A stretch of DNA of 64,000 nucleotides from Torreya grandis (lineage: Eukaryota; Streptophyta; Pinopsida; Cupressales; Taxaceae), in the NCBI GenBank assembly GCA_037957365.1, contig JARHVA010002426.1:129001-193000 (forward strand). Direction: 5' to 3'. The notes below the pieces were generated by a model, which saw nothing but the letters and a program-made list of their open reading frames with translations, did no database searches and had not been told where the DNA came from. Below, one piece after another: positions 35,699-48,208 of the stretch. A program made the translations under genes and the position numbers. Position 1 is the stretch's first letter; the number at the start of each line of letters is the position of its first letter.

Positions 35699-37866
35699 TG
35701 ATCCGTAAACTAACACTAAATTCCATGCAAATTTTTTACTTTGGATGCTTTGTAGTAAAAATATTAATTATACCAAAATTAATCCACAAAATGATCAAAT
35801 TAATTTAAAATCAATGCAATAATACCAACCACACTGCACATGAGTTGATTATGGAGTTCGGTAATGCCTACATATCCGAGTTCGCTAACTAGCTGAACTG
35901 ATTCATTATAAAACCTCTGAAAGTAAATGACAACCCTTACAGAACAATAATGAATCCAAGTGTTACGGACCTTCAAATAATCTCAAAATCTACAGACAGA
36001 TTCTTCACCTTCCCAAAACACACCTTTGGATGTCTTCTACTCAAAAATATCACTTCCAAACATCAAAAATGGCAACAAAAGGCCTCAAATATGGACACTT
36101 AGAATATTGATGGAACCGTCTCGAAATCTAGAATATTTCAATAGTTTACCTCGAAGTCCAAAAATGTCTCTAGATGCCTCAAATCAAAGCAAGAGTGGAA
36201 AAAAGTCCTTATGCCTTAGCACAATGGATTGCTTCCGAGGCTTTACAAGTTCTTCAAAATGAAAAATGATCAAGCACAAAGTTGATACTTGGAGAAAAAT
36301 AATATCGGTCCCTTTTTGGACTTTCTTGAAATTTTTCTGTGAACTCCTTCTGCAAGATGCACAAGCTCTTCTAGCCTTTAACATTGGTTGCCAAGCTTGC
36401 CAAGCTTGTTCGATTTATATACAAATACGAGTCTTAGCACGTTATCTAGTGTTTCATCTGACGGGTATGACGGTGGGAACGGTCATCTCTTAACAAAGTT
36501 GGCAGGGTTCGAAACGCATACCGTAGGCATTTGTTATCATTCCATATCGCTCACGAAACATTGTGGAATGTCTGGAAATAGACTTTTGCCTTCTGGTAGA
36601 ACATGCCAAGTAATTGGCATTTGCTCCCATCTCGTGGGATTTGTGGAGGTTTATGGATTTCACGTGGAGTATTTGGAGGGCGTGTGGTTGGAACGTGAAC
36701 GTTGGGATATGGAGCATGGGGTCACGTGGTAGATATGTGGTGAGGTGGATTTGTATGTGGAAATAAATGGTTATTTGGTTTGTTTGGAATATTTGGGAAA
36801 TAAAATTGGACAAATGGAAAACAATGTGGTGGCAAGCCATAGAACCCACGCGTGGTCCAATCTCATCACACTCTTGTCGACCTCATGTGATGCCACTTGT
36901 AGATCATTCATTGTGCTATTTGTCATCGTTCGTTGTGTTATTTGTCATCGTTTGATTGGATGTTCCATCGAAACCCCAAAAAAAACTTACTGATTGTCGA
37001 AGATCCCTTGACCAAGACAAATGAATGAAACCCACTTTTGCCTTCTGGTAGAACATGCCAAGTAATTGGCATTTGCTCCCATCTCGTGGGATTTGTGGAG
37101 GTTTATGGATTTCACATGGAGTATTTGGAGGGCGTGTGGTTGGAACGTGAACATTGGGATATGGAGCATGGGGTCATGTGGTAGATATGTGGTGAGGTGG
37201 ATTTGTATGTGGAAATAAATGGTTATTTGGTTTGTTTGGAATATTTGGGAAATAAAATTGGACAAATGGAAAACAATGTGGTGGCAAGCCATAGAACCCA
37301 CGCGTGGTCCAATCTCGTCACACTCTTGTCGACCTCATGTGATGCCACTTGTAGATCATTCATTGTGCTATTTGTCATCGTTCATTGTGTTATTTGTCGT
37401 CGTTTGATTGGATGTTCCATCGAAACCCCAAAAAAAATTTACTGATTGTCGAAGATCCCTTGACCAAGACAAATGAATGAAACCCACTATTTCTCTGCAT
37501 GAACTAACTACCACGTGTCACGTTCTTATTGGACCGGATTTGCCATGTCATCTTATTGACCAAGTTTGACCATGATTTTGATCGACTATATCTTTTGCAT
37601 ACGATCTCTGTTTCACGAACTGTAAATTATGCCAAAAATCTCATGACGAGCTCTTTGCCATGGAACTATTTTCAAATTATTCCATAATGGTCATTTTTGT
37701 AGTTCGACCAATGTTGACCAATGTGACTAGAACTTTGACCATCTACACAAGGAGCATTGAGCTCCATTTTCTACATTCCACATACCATTGGAAAGGTCCA
37801 AGTGGGCTCTATGCAATGGTGCAGGTTTTGATCTTCAAAACCTTTTTTGAATTGACCTCTGGATCA
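35699..37866. mobile_element. Solo LTR E (2168 bp) inserted in gag of element A
   Basis: It begins TGATCC and ends GGATCA, a perfect 6-bp inverted terminus. GTGTG is duplicated exactly on both sides (35694-35698 and 37867-37871). There is no internal coding domain, so it is a solo LTR left by recombination of a full element. Removing it with one GTGTG restores the minus-strand gag reading across the junction as RYECFVNTRSGQAIDPVGE without a stop or frame change. Its orientation is not certain. It contains a 452-bp tandem duplication. Confidence 0.85.
36582..37486. repeat. 452-bp tandem duplication inside solo LTR E
   Basis: Copy 1 is 36582-37033 and copy 2 is 37034-37486. Only about seven differences are seen, mostly CG to TG or CA (for example CACGTGG against CACATGG), so it is about 98.5 percent identical by eye. 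Confidence 0.93.
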
Positions 37867-39870
37867 GTGTGTTGACAAAGCACTCATACCTAGTAAAGGC
37901 CATGTTGATAGCAATAACAACCTTGCTACTCTCGTGCTTGGCTTTCCCTCTCAAGTCAGCCTTAGAAGAGGAGTCAAAAGAGGTGGAAGAGCAAGAAGGG
38001 GAATGTGGGGCCTTAGCCTTTGATTTCTTCTTCTTCTTCTTCTTCTTCTTCTTCTTCCTCTTTTTCTTCTTCTTCTCATGGTTAGGCAGAGGCTCCTTGA
38101 AAACATTCAACTTGTGATTGGGTTCTGCAAGAGAAGAACTCATAGATGGAGGTGAGGATTGCATACAAGACTTCTGGGTGGCATAATTGTTATCAACATG
38201 CCCCCTCATCTGATGGAAGTTGTAAAAAGTGGTAAGGTCGTAAGGAAAAACCATCTGTTATTTTGTTGTGCTTAATTCAAAAACCTTATTTTCATTTGGC
38301 TTCTTACTCAAAGCATTGAATTCGTAGTTGTCCTTCTTCTCAAGAGGAGAGTCAATGATACCATCATCAATTGCATTATGATTATGATTGCGTGAAGAGG
38401 ATGACTTTTGGGAAGGTACAGAGCACATGCCCACACATACCTCAAACACTTTGATCTTTAGACACTCATTAACAACTTCATCATAAGAGGTAGGTTCACG
38501 CTTGAGGACCTCAAAGTGAACCTCCTGCCTCAATGCTCGCATGAACATATTATAAAATTGATCATCCAAGAACCTAGCCTTGCACATATGAACAATTGAA
38601 TGCCATCTCTGTATAAAATCAAAGTTTGACTCGCCCTTGGCATATGCCATGAAAGTGAGTGATTAGATAATGAGGTTAAAAGGCTTGGAGATATTACAAT
38701 ATTGGATAAAGTCATCTAGAAGGAGTTTAAAACTAAAGAGAGAATCTGGTGGTAGATTTTGAAACAATACAAGAGCTTTCGCTTGTAGAGAACAAGCAAA
38801 GAGCTTCAACATCATGCCTTCGTCCTATTTTCAATCCATACATGCCATCAAGAATGCCATGATATGCTCCATAGGACTGGAGTCCCACATCCCATTGAAC
38901 TTAGGCAGAGCAGGGATAGGATTAGGAAGGGGAATAACATGCACCCAAGGGGCTAGAGGATTCTGACAGAGATCCTCATAATCACAGTTGATAGCAAGTT
39001 GGTGATGAACTCTGAGAGGGGGCTCCTGATGGTGATGATGTTGCCTATTTCCATAGGCATGACCATGACCATGGGGAAGATGATGTTGAGGAGGTTATTG
39101 ATAAGGAGGATGCTCATGACAAAAATCATCTCTACCATGGGGTGGAGAACGGCCATGAGAAGTGTGACAATCCCCATAGGGATGATGGGAAGACATGGTG
39201 TACTCTTGTCAATGGTCATGATGACCAAGATCTCCATGGTGCTAGTCATGTACCATCATACAAGGGTTAATTAGTGGCCACTGATGCTCTTGATATGCAT
39301 CCATGGATATATTGTCTGTAAGTGGCGATCAAAATCATCATGCTCATTAAAAACTCTAAAAGAAGGATTAGGAAAATGGGAGGCATCCCCAAGCTGGGGA
39401 TACCTCGCTAAGTTAGAATACCTATAACCCACATCATGGATATGAGGGTGTTCTTGCTCTAGAGTCTCCAACTAGGAAATAGGTAGGGAACTCATGCGAG
39501 AATTGGTTGAGGTACTCGACATTGAACAGGTGCGGGCTCTATTTCTAGAGGAGACACGCCACCAACCCCTAGGGGGAGAAGGAAGCACTTCATTCACATG
39601 AAGACATCTATGGAAATCATTAATGATTGCACATAATTCCTCAGGCCCTAGCTGCACAAAGATATCCTCATCACCTCGAACGGGTGAATAAGGCATGACA
39701 TGAGGCTGAGATAGAATGTCCTCAGATGAATGAAGCTTGGACTAGTGAAAAGGAGATAGAGTTCATTGGTTAGAGTCCTACCAATCTTGTTTCCTTTTGA
39801 CTGTGAGAGGGTGTAGACTACCATGCTAGGTAGAGGGAAGCTCCTGGTTTTATGGTGCCTATGGCATTCC
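37835..39870 (-). pseudogene. Gag of element A
   Basis: Structural Gag of a Tat-like element. Minus-strand order: an N-terminal part (39696-39472, VQLGPEELCAIINDFHRCLH), a His/Gly/Pro-rich segment around 39250-39000 (PHGHGHAYGN, HHHHQEPP), the capsid (LPKFNGMWDSSPMEHIMAF, then ARFLDDQFYNMFMRALRQEV in the open piece 38650-38258), a zinc finger YNFHQMRGHVDNNYA with Cys positions lost, and a long Lys run (38075-38025) from a CTT microsatellite. Gag continues at 35697 beyond solo LTR E. Stops are mostly at Gln or Trp codons. Confidence 0.8.
38021..38076. repeat. (CTT)n microsatellite coding for poly-Lys on the minus strand
   Basis: About fifteen interrupted CTT units. On the minus strand they give a run of about 18 Lys in the gag remnant. 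Confidence 0.85.
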
Positions 39871-40126
39871 ATTGCAAATGTGGCTTGCTCATTAGTGAGC
39901 TCAGGGATGAGACCCTGAATCCCTCAGGATTGGCATCCCAATGGTGGAGGATTGGCCATGGATGCGATGAAGCATGAGTAACATGGAAGACAATAAAAAA
40001 GGAAAATCGACAGAGAACCAATAGGGAGAAAGACACAAAACCAAAACAAGAGAAAATAACCGAGGTGAGAGCTGAAACACAACTGAAAGCAAATCCTAAC
40101 AACTAACAGAGGGGAGTTGGATAAGA

Positions 40127-40140
40127 GAGTTATAAATAGG
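40127..40140 (-). promoter_or_regulatory. TATA-like box upstream of element A gag
   Basis: CTATTTATAACTCTC on the minus strand, about 50 bp inside the LTR edge, followed by a pyrimidine-rich leader before the first gag ATG near 39970. It may be a gag-proximal promoter, or a sign that the true LTR edge differs. Confidence 0.35.
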
Positions 40141-40189
40141 ATAGAACTAATGTGAAACCATATGTGAGGTCCCATCAGGCATGCTAGAA

Positions 40190-41758
40190 TGTAGCTCTAA
40201 GAAACTGAATGGAACCACCAGTGTTTGGCAAGGTGTTAAAGCAAACCACTTAGAGGCTAAAAGCTCAGGGGTTCTACAGGATACAAGAGGTCTATAGTGG
40301 CTATCCGGTTTGTTAGCTTGCACCAAACTATAGATAGACTTACAAACCAAGTTTGGGATACCCTAAATAGGAACACAAAGTGTGCCAATTACTCTAACTA
40401 TTCCAACCACAGTAAAGCAAGTAGCTAAGACTAGAATATGGATTGCATAAACAAAGCGAGATCACCAATACTGAATGGAGAGAGATAACAACCGAATTGT
40501 AAATATAGAAGCTAAAGCACTTTGAGTCCAATTAAAAGACATTTTAAGAAATAAAGACGTTTTCAAGAAAGGGTTCAAGAGCATGCCTATTCAAGATTTG
40601 AGTTATCCTTCCAATTTAATACTATTATTTTCTAACAATGCAATGTTCTGGTTTAGCAAGAGAGAGAGTGTGTGTTTAAGCAATTTTTTGTAGGTTGTTT
40701 TGAGCATTTATATCTCTACTATGTAATGAGTAAGGGTTCCAAAAAGAGCAATAGTATGCAACAAAGGAATATTTCAAGCAATGAAAGTATTCTTTAGACA
40801 TATACAAATGCAATAAACTTTGGAAACTACTCTAAGCAATATACAAAACAACTATTTCACTAAAACTATTCAAACCCTAGCATATACACTACACAAACAA
40901 TGGAGTTTCACATTGCATAGCAAAGTACCTTTAGATCAATCTCAAAGATGAAGTGCAGATGTTCTACCAATCAAGAATCTAAGCTAGGAAGCAATGTAGG
41001 AGGAAGACCAAGCTATGTGCAAGTTGAAGTCCAAACCAAGAGCTAAGAGTAAAGGAGGAGGTGAAGTGAGAACTTGCAAATGGTGTAAGATCTCCACCCA
41101 AGTGCACAAATCAACTGCAATGCCAAATGTAGGAGCTTGGGATCAAGCCACAAGGAATCAAGAACAACTAAGAGCAGCAATGGAGTCTCCAAGCAAGAGT
41201 GAAGTAGCAAATGGGATTCCCTATCCCTAATCAAGCTCAAGAGTACAAAGAATGAATCAAGAGAGACTCAAGAAGGCATGAGAGTCAATAGATGGAATAA
41301 GAATCAAGAGAGGATGTCATGAGAAGAGAGAGACTCAAATGAATAAGAAAGAGGCATATATTCCCACCCAAATCTGCCAAATGACCTAAAAACTAGTCAT
41401 TTTTTACCGTTTGACTTCATATTGGGGCTTTTTGACACTTTCTGCCTAGGTCATGGCTTTGGTGAAGGAAACGTGTGGCCTAAACTGTGAGTTTCCTTCA
41501 CACAAGCCATAGCCTAGGTCAAACAACGTCTTGGTTTGGTTAACAGGCTCTTGGGAGCCCTTGAGGGTCTCTAGAGGCCCTGTCTTGTGAACAAAAAGCT
41601 TAATATGGACTAGGGATGTATGGGGGTTAGGAATATGATGTGGGAGAAGTCCAAGTAGGTGGTGGATGTCTCAAATTAGGATGCCCAGGGTCAATAGTCT
41701 ACATGTGAGTAGATGTGTAATCATAGGGAGGAGTAGGGTCATAGGAAGTATGATTACA
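40190..41758 (-). repeat. LTR of element A, right copy (putative 5' LTR)
   Basis: 1569 bp, starting TGTAGCTCTAAG and ending TGATTACA. It is the direct repeat of 12888-14466. Gag begins about 220-320 bp to its left on the minus strand. No clear primer site was found at 40189, which weakens the assignment. Confidence 0.7.
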
Positions 41759-44580
41759 TAAGCCACCTTCAGAACTCCACTAGATCATCACTCAGTGCAA
41801 GGTCATGTAGTCCAAGTCCAAGGATTCTTCTGGTCAATCATCATCTGTGTTTATGCCACCACCATCAAGTTAAGTACTGCACAAAGTACCAATTTTGAAA
41901 ATTTTGTATCACATTTTGTATTAGGGATGATTTAGTAAGACAAGCGGGGCCAGGATGGTTAAAAACCTGTAAAGGGAAGCCACTTGGTTATACTAGCCTA
42001 TTGAAAACCCGTAAAATGAGGTAGGTTGGCATGTTACTTAGTTGAAAACCCAAAAATGTGGCTAAGTAGTGCGCAAGAGGAGAAAACCAAAAATGACACC
42101 CTGAGCGATTACTATGAATCTTTCTGGTCTAACCACTTCTTTAGTCTCAGGTCACTTCTGCATTATCTGAGGATCCTGCGATGGTGTCTCGGGATGAGAC
42201 AACATTTTAAGTCCCAAAATGTGTTGGAAGAAGAATTTGGATTGTAAAACTGTGTAGGATATGTCTGATATTTGTGTGTTATGTACTCATTTTTCATTGT
42301 ATATGTCTATTTTGTCCTATCTTCATGACTTATAATATGATAGAATATGACTAGACTCCACTTTTGGCACCAAGTATGAGAAGAAGATGAACAATCATAG
42401 ACTGGAAATGTCTATATATACCTATGTTTGTAAGAAGAAAAGGGTTCCACTTTTGAAGAGATCAATAGAGATTTATCTAGTTATGGTTACCTGTGTGTTT
42501 TCTTATTATGTTCTTTGCATGCGTTCTCGTGTATAATGTTTGTTTACTTTCTATCTAATTAACCCGGATGTTTTATTTTTGTTTATGAAACACTTGTTCT
42601 TAATTCCTAATTAACGTAGGATAATCAATGTTTATTATGTTTCTGTTATCCAAACTCTTGAATGAATCTAATATGTTACTCTACACATACGAAGTGTATC
42701 ACATCTATCCTCATCCTTAGCATGCTCCGACGCTTCAGGAACCTCTGCTAACAATGGGCCCATTTTATCCTTTTTACCTTGTCCATTGCTAGTCATTGCA
42801 AGTCAACATGCATGTGAATTTCACAAAAGTTTGAAGTCAAGTCATCTATAAATAGATAAGTGATTAGGTCCATTCAATTATCAAGTAATTAACAAGCACT
42901 TATCATTTCCTACCAATCATTCTATTATAGAGCACTTTTAGCCAGTTGTTAAAATCATTTTTGTTTTGTAATTTCCACTTATCTACATCTTTGTTGATTT
43001 TGAGGGATTTAACTATTAAATGGCTAGTTGCTTCACACTAGCCACCTAAACCCTAACGCAAACCCTCAAACCAACCTTTTATCTATTTTTATATTATATG
43101 TTTGTTGATATCATACGGATATATTGAAGCACACAAAATTAGGGCAAGAGGTGAAATAGCATAAATATATAAATAGAGTCATAAATTCAATTTTCAAGTG
43201 AAAAACACTAACCGAGAGCATTTGCACGATCCCAACACCCTACTTTATTCATATCTATATTTTAAGATGATAAACCAAACAACTATAAATATACATTTCC
43301 AGATCTAAATTATGACAACAAATTTAACAATGATATATAAACCAAATAAAAACCTTCCAATATTTCTATTTCCATATAAATATATTTAATCAAACACTTA
43401 CCTAAATAATGTTTATTGTGTTTATAATAATTTAGTAAAAGCATTGACCGCGATATTTAACCGGTGATTTAGAAGTCATATATTTGACTTAATTTTATAA
43501 ATAGTTTAAGCAAGCCTACCTAACTCGCTAGTTTGACATAAGAAACAAACAAATATTTAACCGGTTTCCAAAACTAAACGTATTGTCAGCGTTGATATTG
43601 GGTTATGTATATAAAAGGAATTCAATTTTTATAGAATATGTAAGATATTACGATTATTTTATAAAATTATGATATAATAATTACATAAATATCAAATTTA
43701 AAATTATTTATTTTTATTAATATCTTAAATTAGCATTATAGATTATAATATAAATTATACAATATTACAAATACAACTATATATATTTATAGAGAAGACA
43801 TTTTTCATAAACAAAAGATAAGCACTATTTCATTTAAATTATAATTAATATTAATCAAAGCCCCTAAACATATGTATTAAACGTGTATAAATGAATCATT
43901 ATGCATAATCTTTAATCGAAGCCATTCAATTTAAATAACCAATAGTTGGTTTCGATGCAATCGATCTTTTTATAGTATTTTTTAATTAAAACATGTGGCC
44001 GTCAATTAGAAGTGATCGTGTAACATGCACTGTCCATATGAATATTGGTAAGCTGCCACAACGTGAATTATTTATATGAATATTGGTAAGCTATAACTTT
44101 CCATTAAACTCAATTTGCTCAAGACTAAACCAAATGAAAATTACAAACTCAAATAAACAAATAATGTACAATTATTTGAAAAACGAGATTTATTCAAAAC
44201 ATTGTGATAAATATTTATTTACATATGTTTAATACCATATCACATAGTATGGATCACAAAAATTAATATAAATAAATTTTCGTCATTTTATCTAGATATC
44301 TATAAAATTGTGGAAGTCATAAATCTCAAACTTTAAATTCTTCAAAATATTGAGAAAATTCAATGAAAAGTCACAAAAAATAAATGTTCAAGACAATTAA
44401 ATTAAATTTTCTATAAAATGTAAACTTTAAAGAAGCATGTCGATCGTTATGCACACAACAAATTTACGTAAAAAAATAATACATTTAACTCTTTGTTGAG
44501 AATTGAAATTGTAGACACTATGGTAAATATTAAGCAAGGAGAATCTTCATAATCAAACTCCTAGTCCATTCACTAACACT
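41759..44580. other. AT-rich interval without recognised genes
   Basis: 41940-42250 has repeated AAAACC-plus-GTAAA phrases and one 73-codon open stretch (42026-42247, LVENPKMWLSS) without a recognised relative. 42250-44580 is strongly AT-rich, with no LTR partner in the window. It may be the only non-transposon DNA in the centre of the window. Confidence 0.4.
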
Positions 44581-44603
44581 ATGGTAACACATAGTGTTAC
44601 CAT
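44581..44603. repeat. Perfect hairpin at the left end of element C
   Basis: ATGGTAACAC, a 3-base loop ATA, then GTGTTACCAT. The arms are perfect 10-bp inverted repeats. It lies exactly where recognisable gag coding of C begins. Confidence 0.85.
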
Positions 44604-45786
44604 GCCAAAATCCACATCCCATTCAAGCGCAAGCATCACAACAAGCACAAGCTAAACCCCAAGAAAGATCGAAGCAATTCAACCGCGATAGGAATGTTGT
44701 GGGAAATGGAGTAACCGAATCACGTCATGTCCAAACGGTGCAAACATCATCAACACCACCTTTTCAGCGTACTCCTACTCAATAACCTCTCTAACCAATG
44801 TCACAAGCACAACAACCAAGACCTGTGCAAAAAATACAGTAGCCTTTAGCATTGCAAACCCCTCCTCCAAGGAGAACGATGCCCACACATCGTGTCTTTA
44901 GTGACCTAGGAGAGCCTATTAAATCTATATTTCGTAAACTTGTCACAACTAATCTAATTAGTTGGCCTATACCAAAGCATTATCTGCAAGGCATTATGTA
45001 TCTTGATTAGTACCATGAAAACAAATTCTGTGAATATCATCAGTTTAATGGACATAATCTATAAAGATGTGTTCAAATCAAGCATTTGATTGAGAATATG
45101 TTGGAGAATGGGGAGATAACATTGGTTAATGGTGCTTCCACTTCCAATCAAACTCTTGGGATTTATCAAAACCCCCTTCCTCAACATAATAATAATCAAC
45201 AACAACAACGGTCAGTGCAACAGCAAAATCAACAGTATCAAAATCAAAGGCCAAACTAGCAAAATTAGCAAAATCAACAACAGAACCCATAACGACAAAA
45301 CTAAGGTTAGAATGGTAATAACCAACAAACCTACCATGCAGTTGCACATGACTACAATAGGGTTGTAGGTCATATTGTAGGGGGTAGTGTTAATACCATC
45401 TCCATTAATCCTAGACCAAGCACTAATCAGCTTAGACCATTGCTAAATAACACTCAGTCAAATTACATGGATGATCCTTCTTTGACCTGGGACTGCATAC
45501 AAGCAAGCAAACAAACTCGAGCTTCCACTTTTGGACCTTATATCGACAACTCATCCTTACCACATGACCACATACAAGTACACCAGCAACCAAAACTTAT
45601 CTTATGTGGCCCCACACCATTCCCAACATTTGTTAGCTATAATCATCCAATATCTAATCCTGATTATGCAATCACAATTCAGAGGTCGAAGATTACTATC
45701 CCAGACCCACAACCATCTACCACTTTGCCTATCATTCAGCTAACCGTTCAGCCTCAGAATAAACCATTCAATACTGACCAAGACTA
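44594..45786 (+). pseudogene. Gag C-terminal part of element C
   Basis: Nucleocapsid part of Gag. A Pro/Gln-rich start (PHPIQAQASQQAQAKPQ) leads to FRKLVTTNLISWPIPKHY and the zinc finger CEYHQFNGHNL-x-RC (near 45030-45075), a complete CX2HX4HX4C, followed by IKHLIENMLENGEI. A Gln/Asn-rich tract follows (PQHNNNQQQQRSVQQQNQQY). Many Gln codons in it have become TAG (45255-45310). The last piece, 45440-45787, is open. The capsid domain that should come first is absent, so gag is truncated by the left edge at 44581. Confidence 0.75.
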
Positions 45787-45853
45787 AAAGTTTGATATTA
45801 TGGAATAATTACATAAGACACTAGCACATATTTATATTTTAATTTTGCTATGA

Positions 45854-46426
45854 ATGTCAACAATCCATAAGAACATCTTGAATGAGTTCTTAACCCAATC
45901 CACTATTTCCAATGACATATCCCTTAATAAATTCCAAGCTCTAGTTGGGCACTTAGCTCTAGCCCAACAAGTCACATTCAACCAAAGTGATATGTCTTCC
46001 CTTTGCCCGCTCCATAATAGCACATTATACATAGAAGTTTATATAAAGTGGCATAAAGTGAAATGTGTCCTTATAGACAATGGATCAGGCCTCAACATAG
46101 TGTCTTTAAAGCTCATCGAGATTATTGGGTACATAATGGTAGATCTTCAACCAGAAATGATAACCATCAGAGCCTATAATAATCAGAAAAGAGAATCACA
46201 AGGCACCATTAGTTTGCCAGTTATCATTGGGCCTTCACTTTGCCATGTGCTTGATCTTGAGTTATCATACAATATGCTTCTAGGTAGGCCTTGGTTACAT
46301 GAGATTCATGTAGTCCCATCAATGTTGCATCAATGTATCAAGTTTTTCCACTCAGGGATGGAAGTGAATATTCCAGGAGATTTACACCCATATGAACACT
46401 GCAAACATCTTGAGGCCAAATTTTGA
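45854..46426 (+). pseudogene. Aspartic protease of element C
   Basis: A 190-codon open frame with the retropepsin-like fold. The N-terminal helix (FQALVGHLALAQQVTF) leads to the active site VKCVLIDNGSGLNIVSLKLI near 46065, where D-N-G-S replaces D-D-G-S or D-S-G. The flap region is TIRAYNNQKRESQGTISLPV and the hydrophobic C-terminal strand YNMLLGRPWLHEIHVVPSML (LLGRPWLH is diagnostic of Tat proteases). The frame is intact, but gag upstream and RT downstream are not, so activity is unlikely. Confidence 0.82.
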
Positions 46427-47872
46427 AGCCATAATTATCAGTACGACATGAATCTAAGTTTCAAGTAGGATAAAAGAAAGGCCATACTTATTGATCCTTC
46501 ACCAGATAATTACATAGATCCTAATACCTTAGATTCCCTTTCCCACATGCCGCCTCCTGAAGCTTCTAATCATTTCACCATTTCAGATAATAGATCAGGA
46601 GAGTATGTGATCCATGATACATTTTATATTGCCAATCTTCCTCAAAATCCAAAAACCTTTAGGTGACCTAAAGTCACCCCACATATGCATTGGCAATGAA
46701 AGAACAAAGATAAGGGACCTATCACATTTGTACTAGCATCTGGCCTAGAACCTGACCCTCTTAAAGGGGATGAATCATGGTTATACAATGATGACCAAGC
46801 TGATTATTATAAAAGTGGAAAGTATCTTATTCTTAATAGGATCATAGAACATCACAATTATGAAGGAAGAGGCCTCAGACCAAATCAACAGGGAACCATC
46901 AAGCCAATTTCCATTAATAAGTATGAAAGACCTTATGGACTTGGATTTAAACCACCTAGGGGTGACCCCACATATCTTATTCAAATTCCATCACTAACAC
47001 CTAGTGAGGATGATGCCAATTGTGAAGCAGAGTCTGCTCACAGCCTCACCTTTGATGACCTAGCTGAGACTAACATATTCTATACCAATGTCATTTGTAC
47101 CCTTACCCTAGTCATTCATCATAGACCATTACCATTATACTATCCCAACTGATAGATTAGGACCAACAAGAATCCACTTTGTCGATTAACGAGTTTCAGA
47201 ATGATGAGGTATTATGTGACTCTTTGGGCGTTAGAGACAATGTTTCAATGGGTGATCACAAATTAGGATTCTCAATGACATTGGATCTTCAAGCCTATTT
47301 TGGAGAACGGGTGAACACCCTTAGCCAAAAATAAATAAGTAAAACATTGAGGTTCGAAAGTGAAAACCTCTTTGAGGTGCTTTTTGACCAAGGAAAAAGT
47401 AAAGATAAAGGCCAGTCTAGTGGTAAAAACCTATTTTAGGTGCCATTAGATGGGGATGTTCATTCTTCTTTGAATTTAGACCAAGAGACCACCAACGATG
47501 AACTTGCTTATGGATATGAGTTTTGTTTTGCACAACAATAAGTATTTAATCAAATTATTTAAGAATTTTTTACTATTTTTGTCACATGGATAGATCTCCC
47601 ATTAGGGGACTTAAATTCATCATGCCTAGGAGAAGTTAAAGAGCAAGTCCTAGCAGAGGACCCTGACAAAGTCCAACAGTTCAAGTCATTGCCTACTATC
47701 CTAGAAGATAGTTCGACCCTTCTAGTCAAAGATACAACAAAGATAAATATCAAGACTCCATCAGACTCAAAATGGATAAATTAGGCACGTCCCTCACTAA
47801 GGAGGAATGTGAAGTCTTTATAGCTCTGTTGAGGGAATTTGTAGATATCTTTGCATGGGCCTATTTTGACAT
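46427..47872 (+). pseudogene. Protease-to-RT linker of element C with G-patch-like motif
   Basis: Decayed linker. At about 46860-46965 it reads YEGRGLRPNQQGTIKPI and then YGLGFKPPRGD, the glycine pattern of the G-patch-like domain that follows the protease in Tat elements. Later it shows FDDLAETNIFYTN. The end reads LTKEECEVFIALLREFVDIF, the usual run-in to RT, and is cut by the copia at 47872. Confidence 0.6.
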
Positions 47873-47943
47873 TGTTAGGTTGTGGAGCTAAAAGCTTCAA
47901 CCTTTGCAAACTGAAGAACAGATGGTTGCTGAGTTCTACAGGA

Positions 47944-48056
47944 ACCGGCATTGGCAGCAGGACCGACGTCGACAGAGTCCAGTGCAGAAGGCCACCGGCG
48001 ACGGCAGAAAGTCGGCCGACGTCGGCAGAACCAGACTAGCAGGGACCGGCGTCGGT
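47944..48056 (+). promoter_or_regulatory. Phased palindrome array in 5' LTR of young copia
   Basis: 12-mers at 47944 (ACCGGCATTGGC), 47962 (ACCGACGTCGGC), 47994 (ACCGGCGACGGC), 48015 (GCCGACGTCGGC) and 48045 (ACCGGCGTCGGT), with starts 18, 32, 21 and 30 bp apart. They lie 144-256 bp upstream of the TATA box. RCCGAC is the DRE/CRT core bound by DREB/CBF factors. GACGTC is a bZIP core. Confidence 0.82.
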
Positions 48057-48199
48057 CGCCTGTGTGTTCCCGAAGTGTTCATTTCACGGACAGTTAGTTA
48101 AGTGAACGATGAGTTTGCATGTTAAGACCACCCAGAGTCTTGGGATGCGAGGATAATTGTCTAAATTAAGAGTCTAAGTTATTGTTTGAGTTAGGGATC

Positions 48200-48208
48200 T
48201 ATTTATAG
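48200..48208 (+). promoter_or_regulatory. TATA box of young copia 5' LTR
   Basis: TATTTATAG, repeated at 51928-51936 in the 3' LTR. Confidence 0.55.

Larger units (their letters stand above)
12888..41758 (-). mobile_element. Tat-like Ty3/gypsy element A, interrupted by B and a solo LTR
   Basis: A minus-strand element with gag (39870-37835), protease (about 35545-35000), RT (34200-33300), RNase H (33300-32900) and integrase (32590-31540), read right to left. An antisense ORF (29560-31265) and an RVT_3 RNase H (15130-14740) lie between integrase and the left LTR. Direct LTR-like repeats bound it. Removing B (15650-28898 plus one GGTTA) and the solo LTR (35699-37866 plus one GTGTG) leaves about 13.4 kb. 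Tat-type features are the gag finger of CX2HX4H type and the extra RNase H. No matching target duplication was found at the outer ends (TATGT against TAAGC), so the outer limits are less certain than the core. Confidence 0.6.

Noticed and set aside
36490..37301. Paired open frames of about 100-120 codons within solo LTR E
   Set aside because: They repeat only because of the 452-bp duplication. There is no start context or domain, and they lie inside an LTR.
35699..37866. DNA transposon with TGATCC/GGATCA terminal repeats
   Set aside because: Six-bp termini with TG...CA ends and a 5-bp target duplication fit an LTR better. There is no transposase.
38953..39274. Met/Ile-rich open frames on both strands
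   Set aside because: They are out-of-frame readings of the His/Gly/Pro-rich part of element A gag.
42026..42247. 73-codon open frame as a host gene
   Set aside because: No recognised relative and no supporting signals. Length is within chance, though the repeated ENP-like phrases upstream may be old coding.
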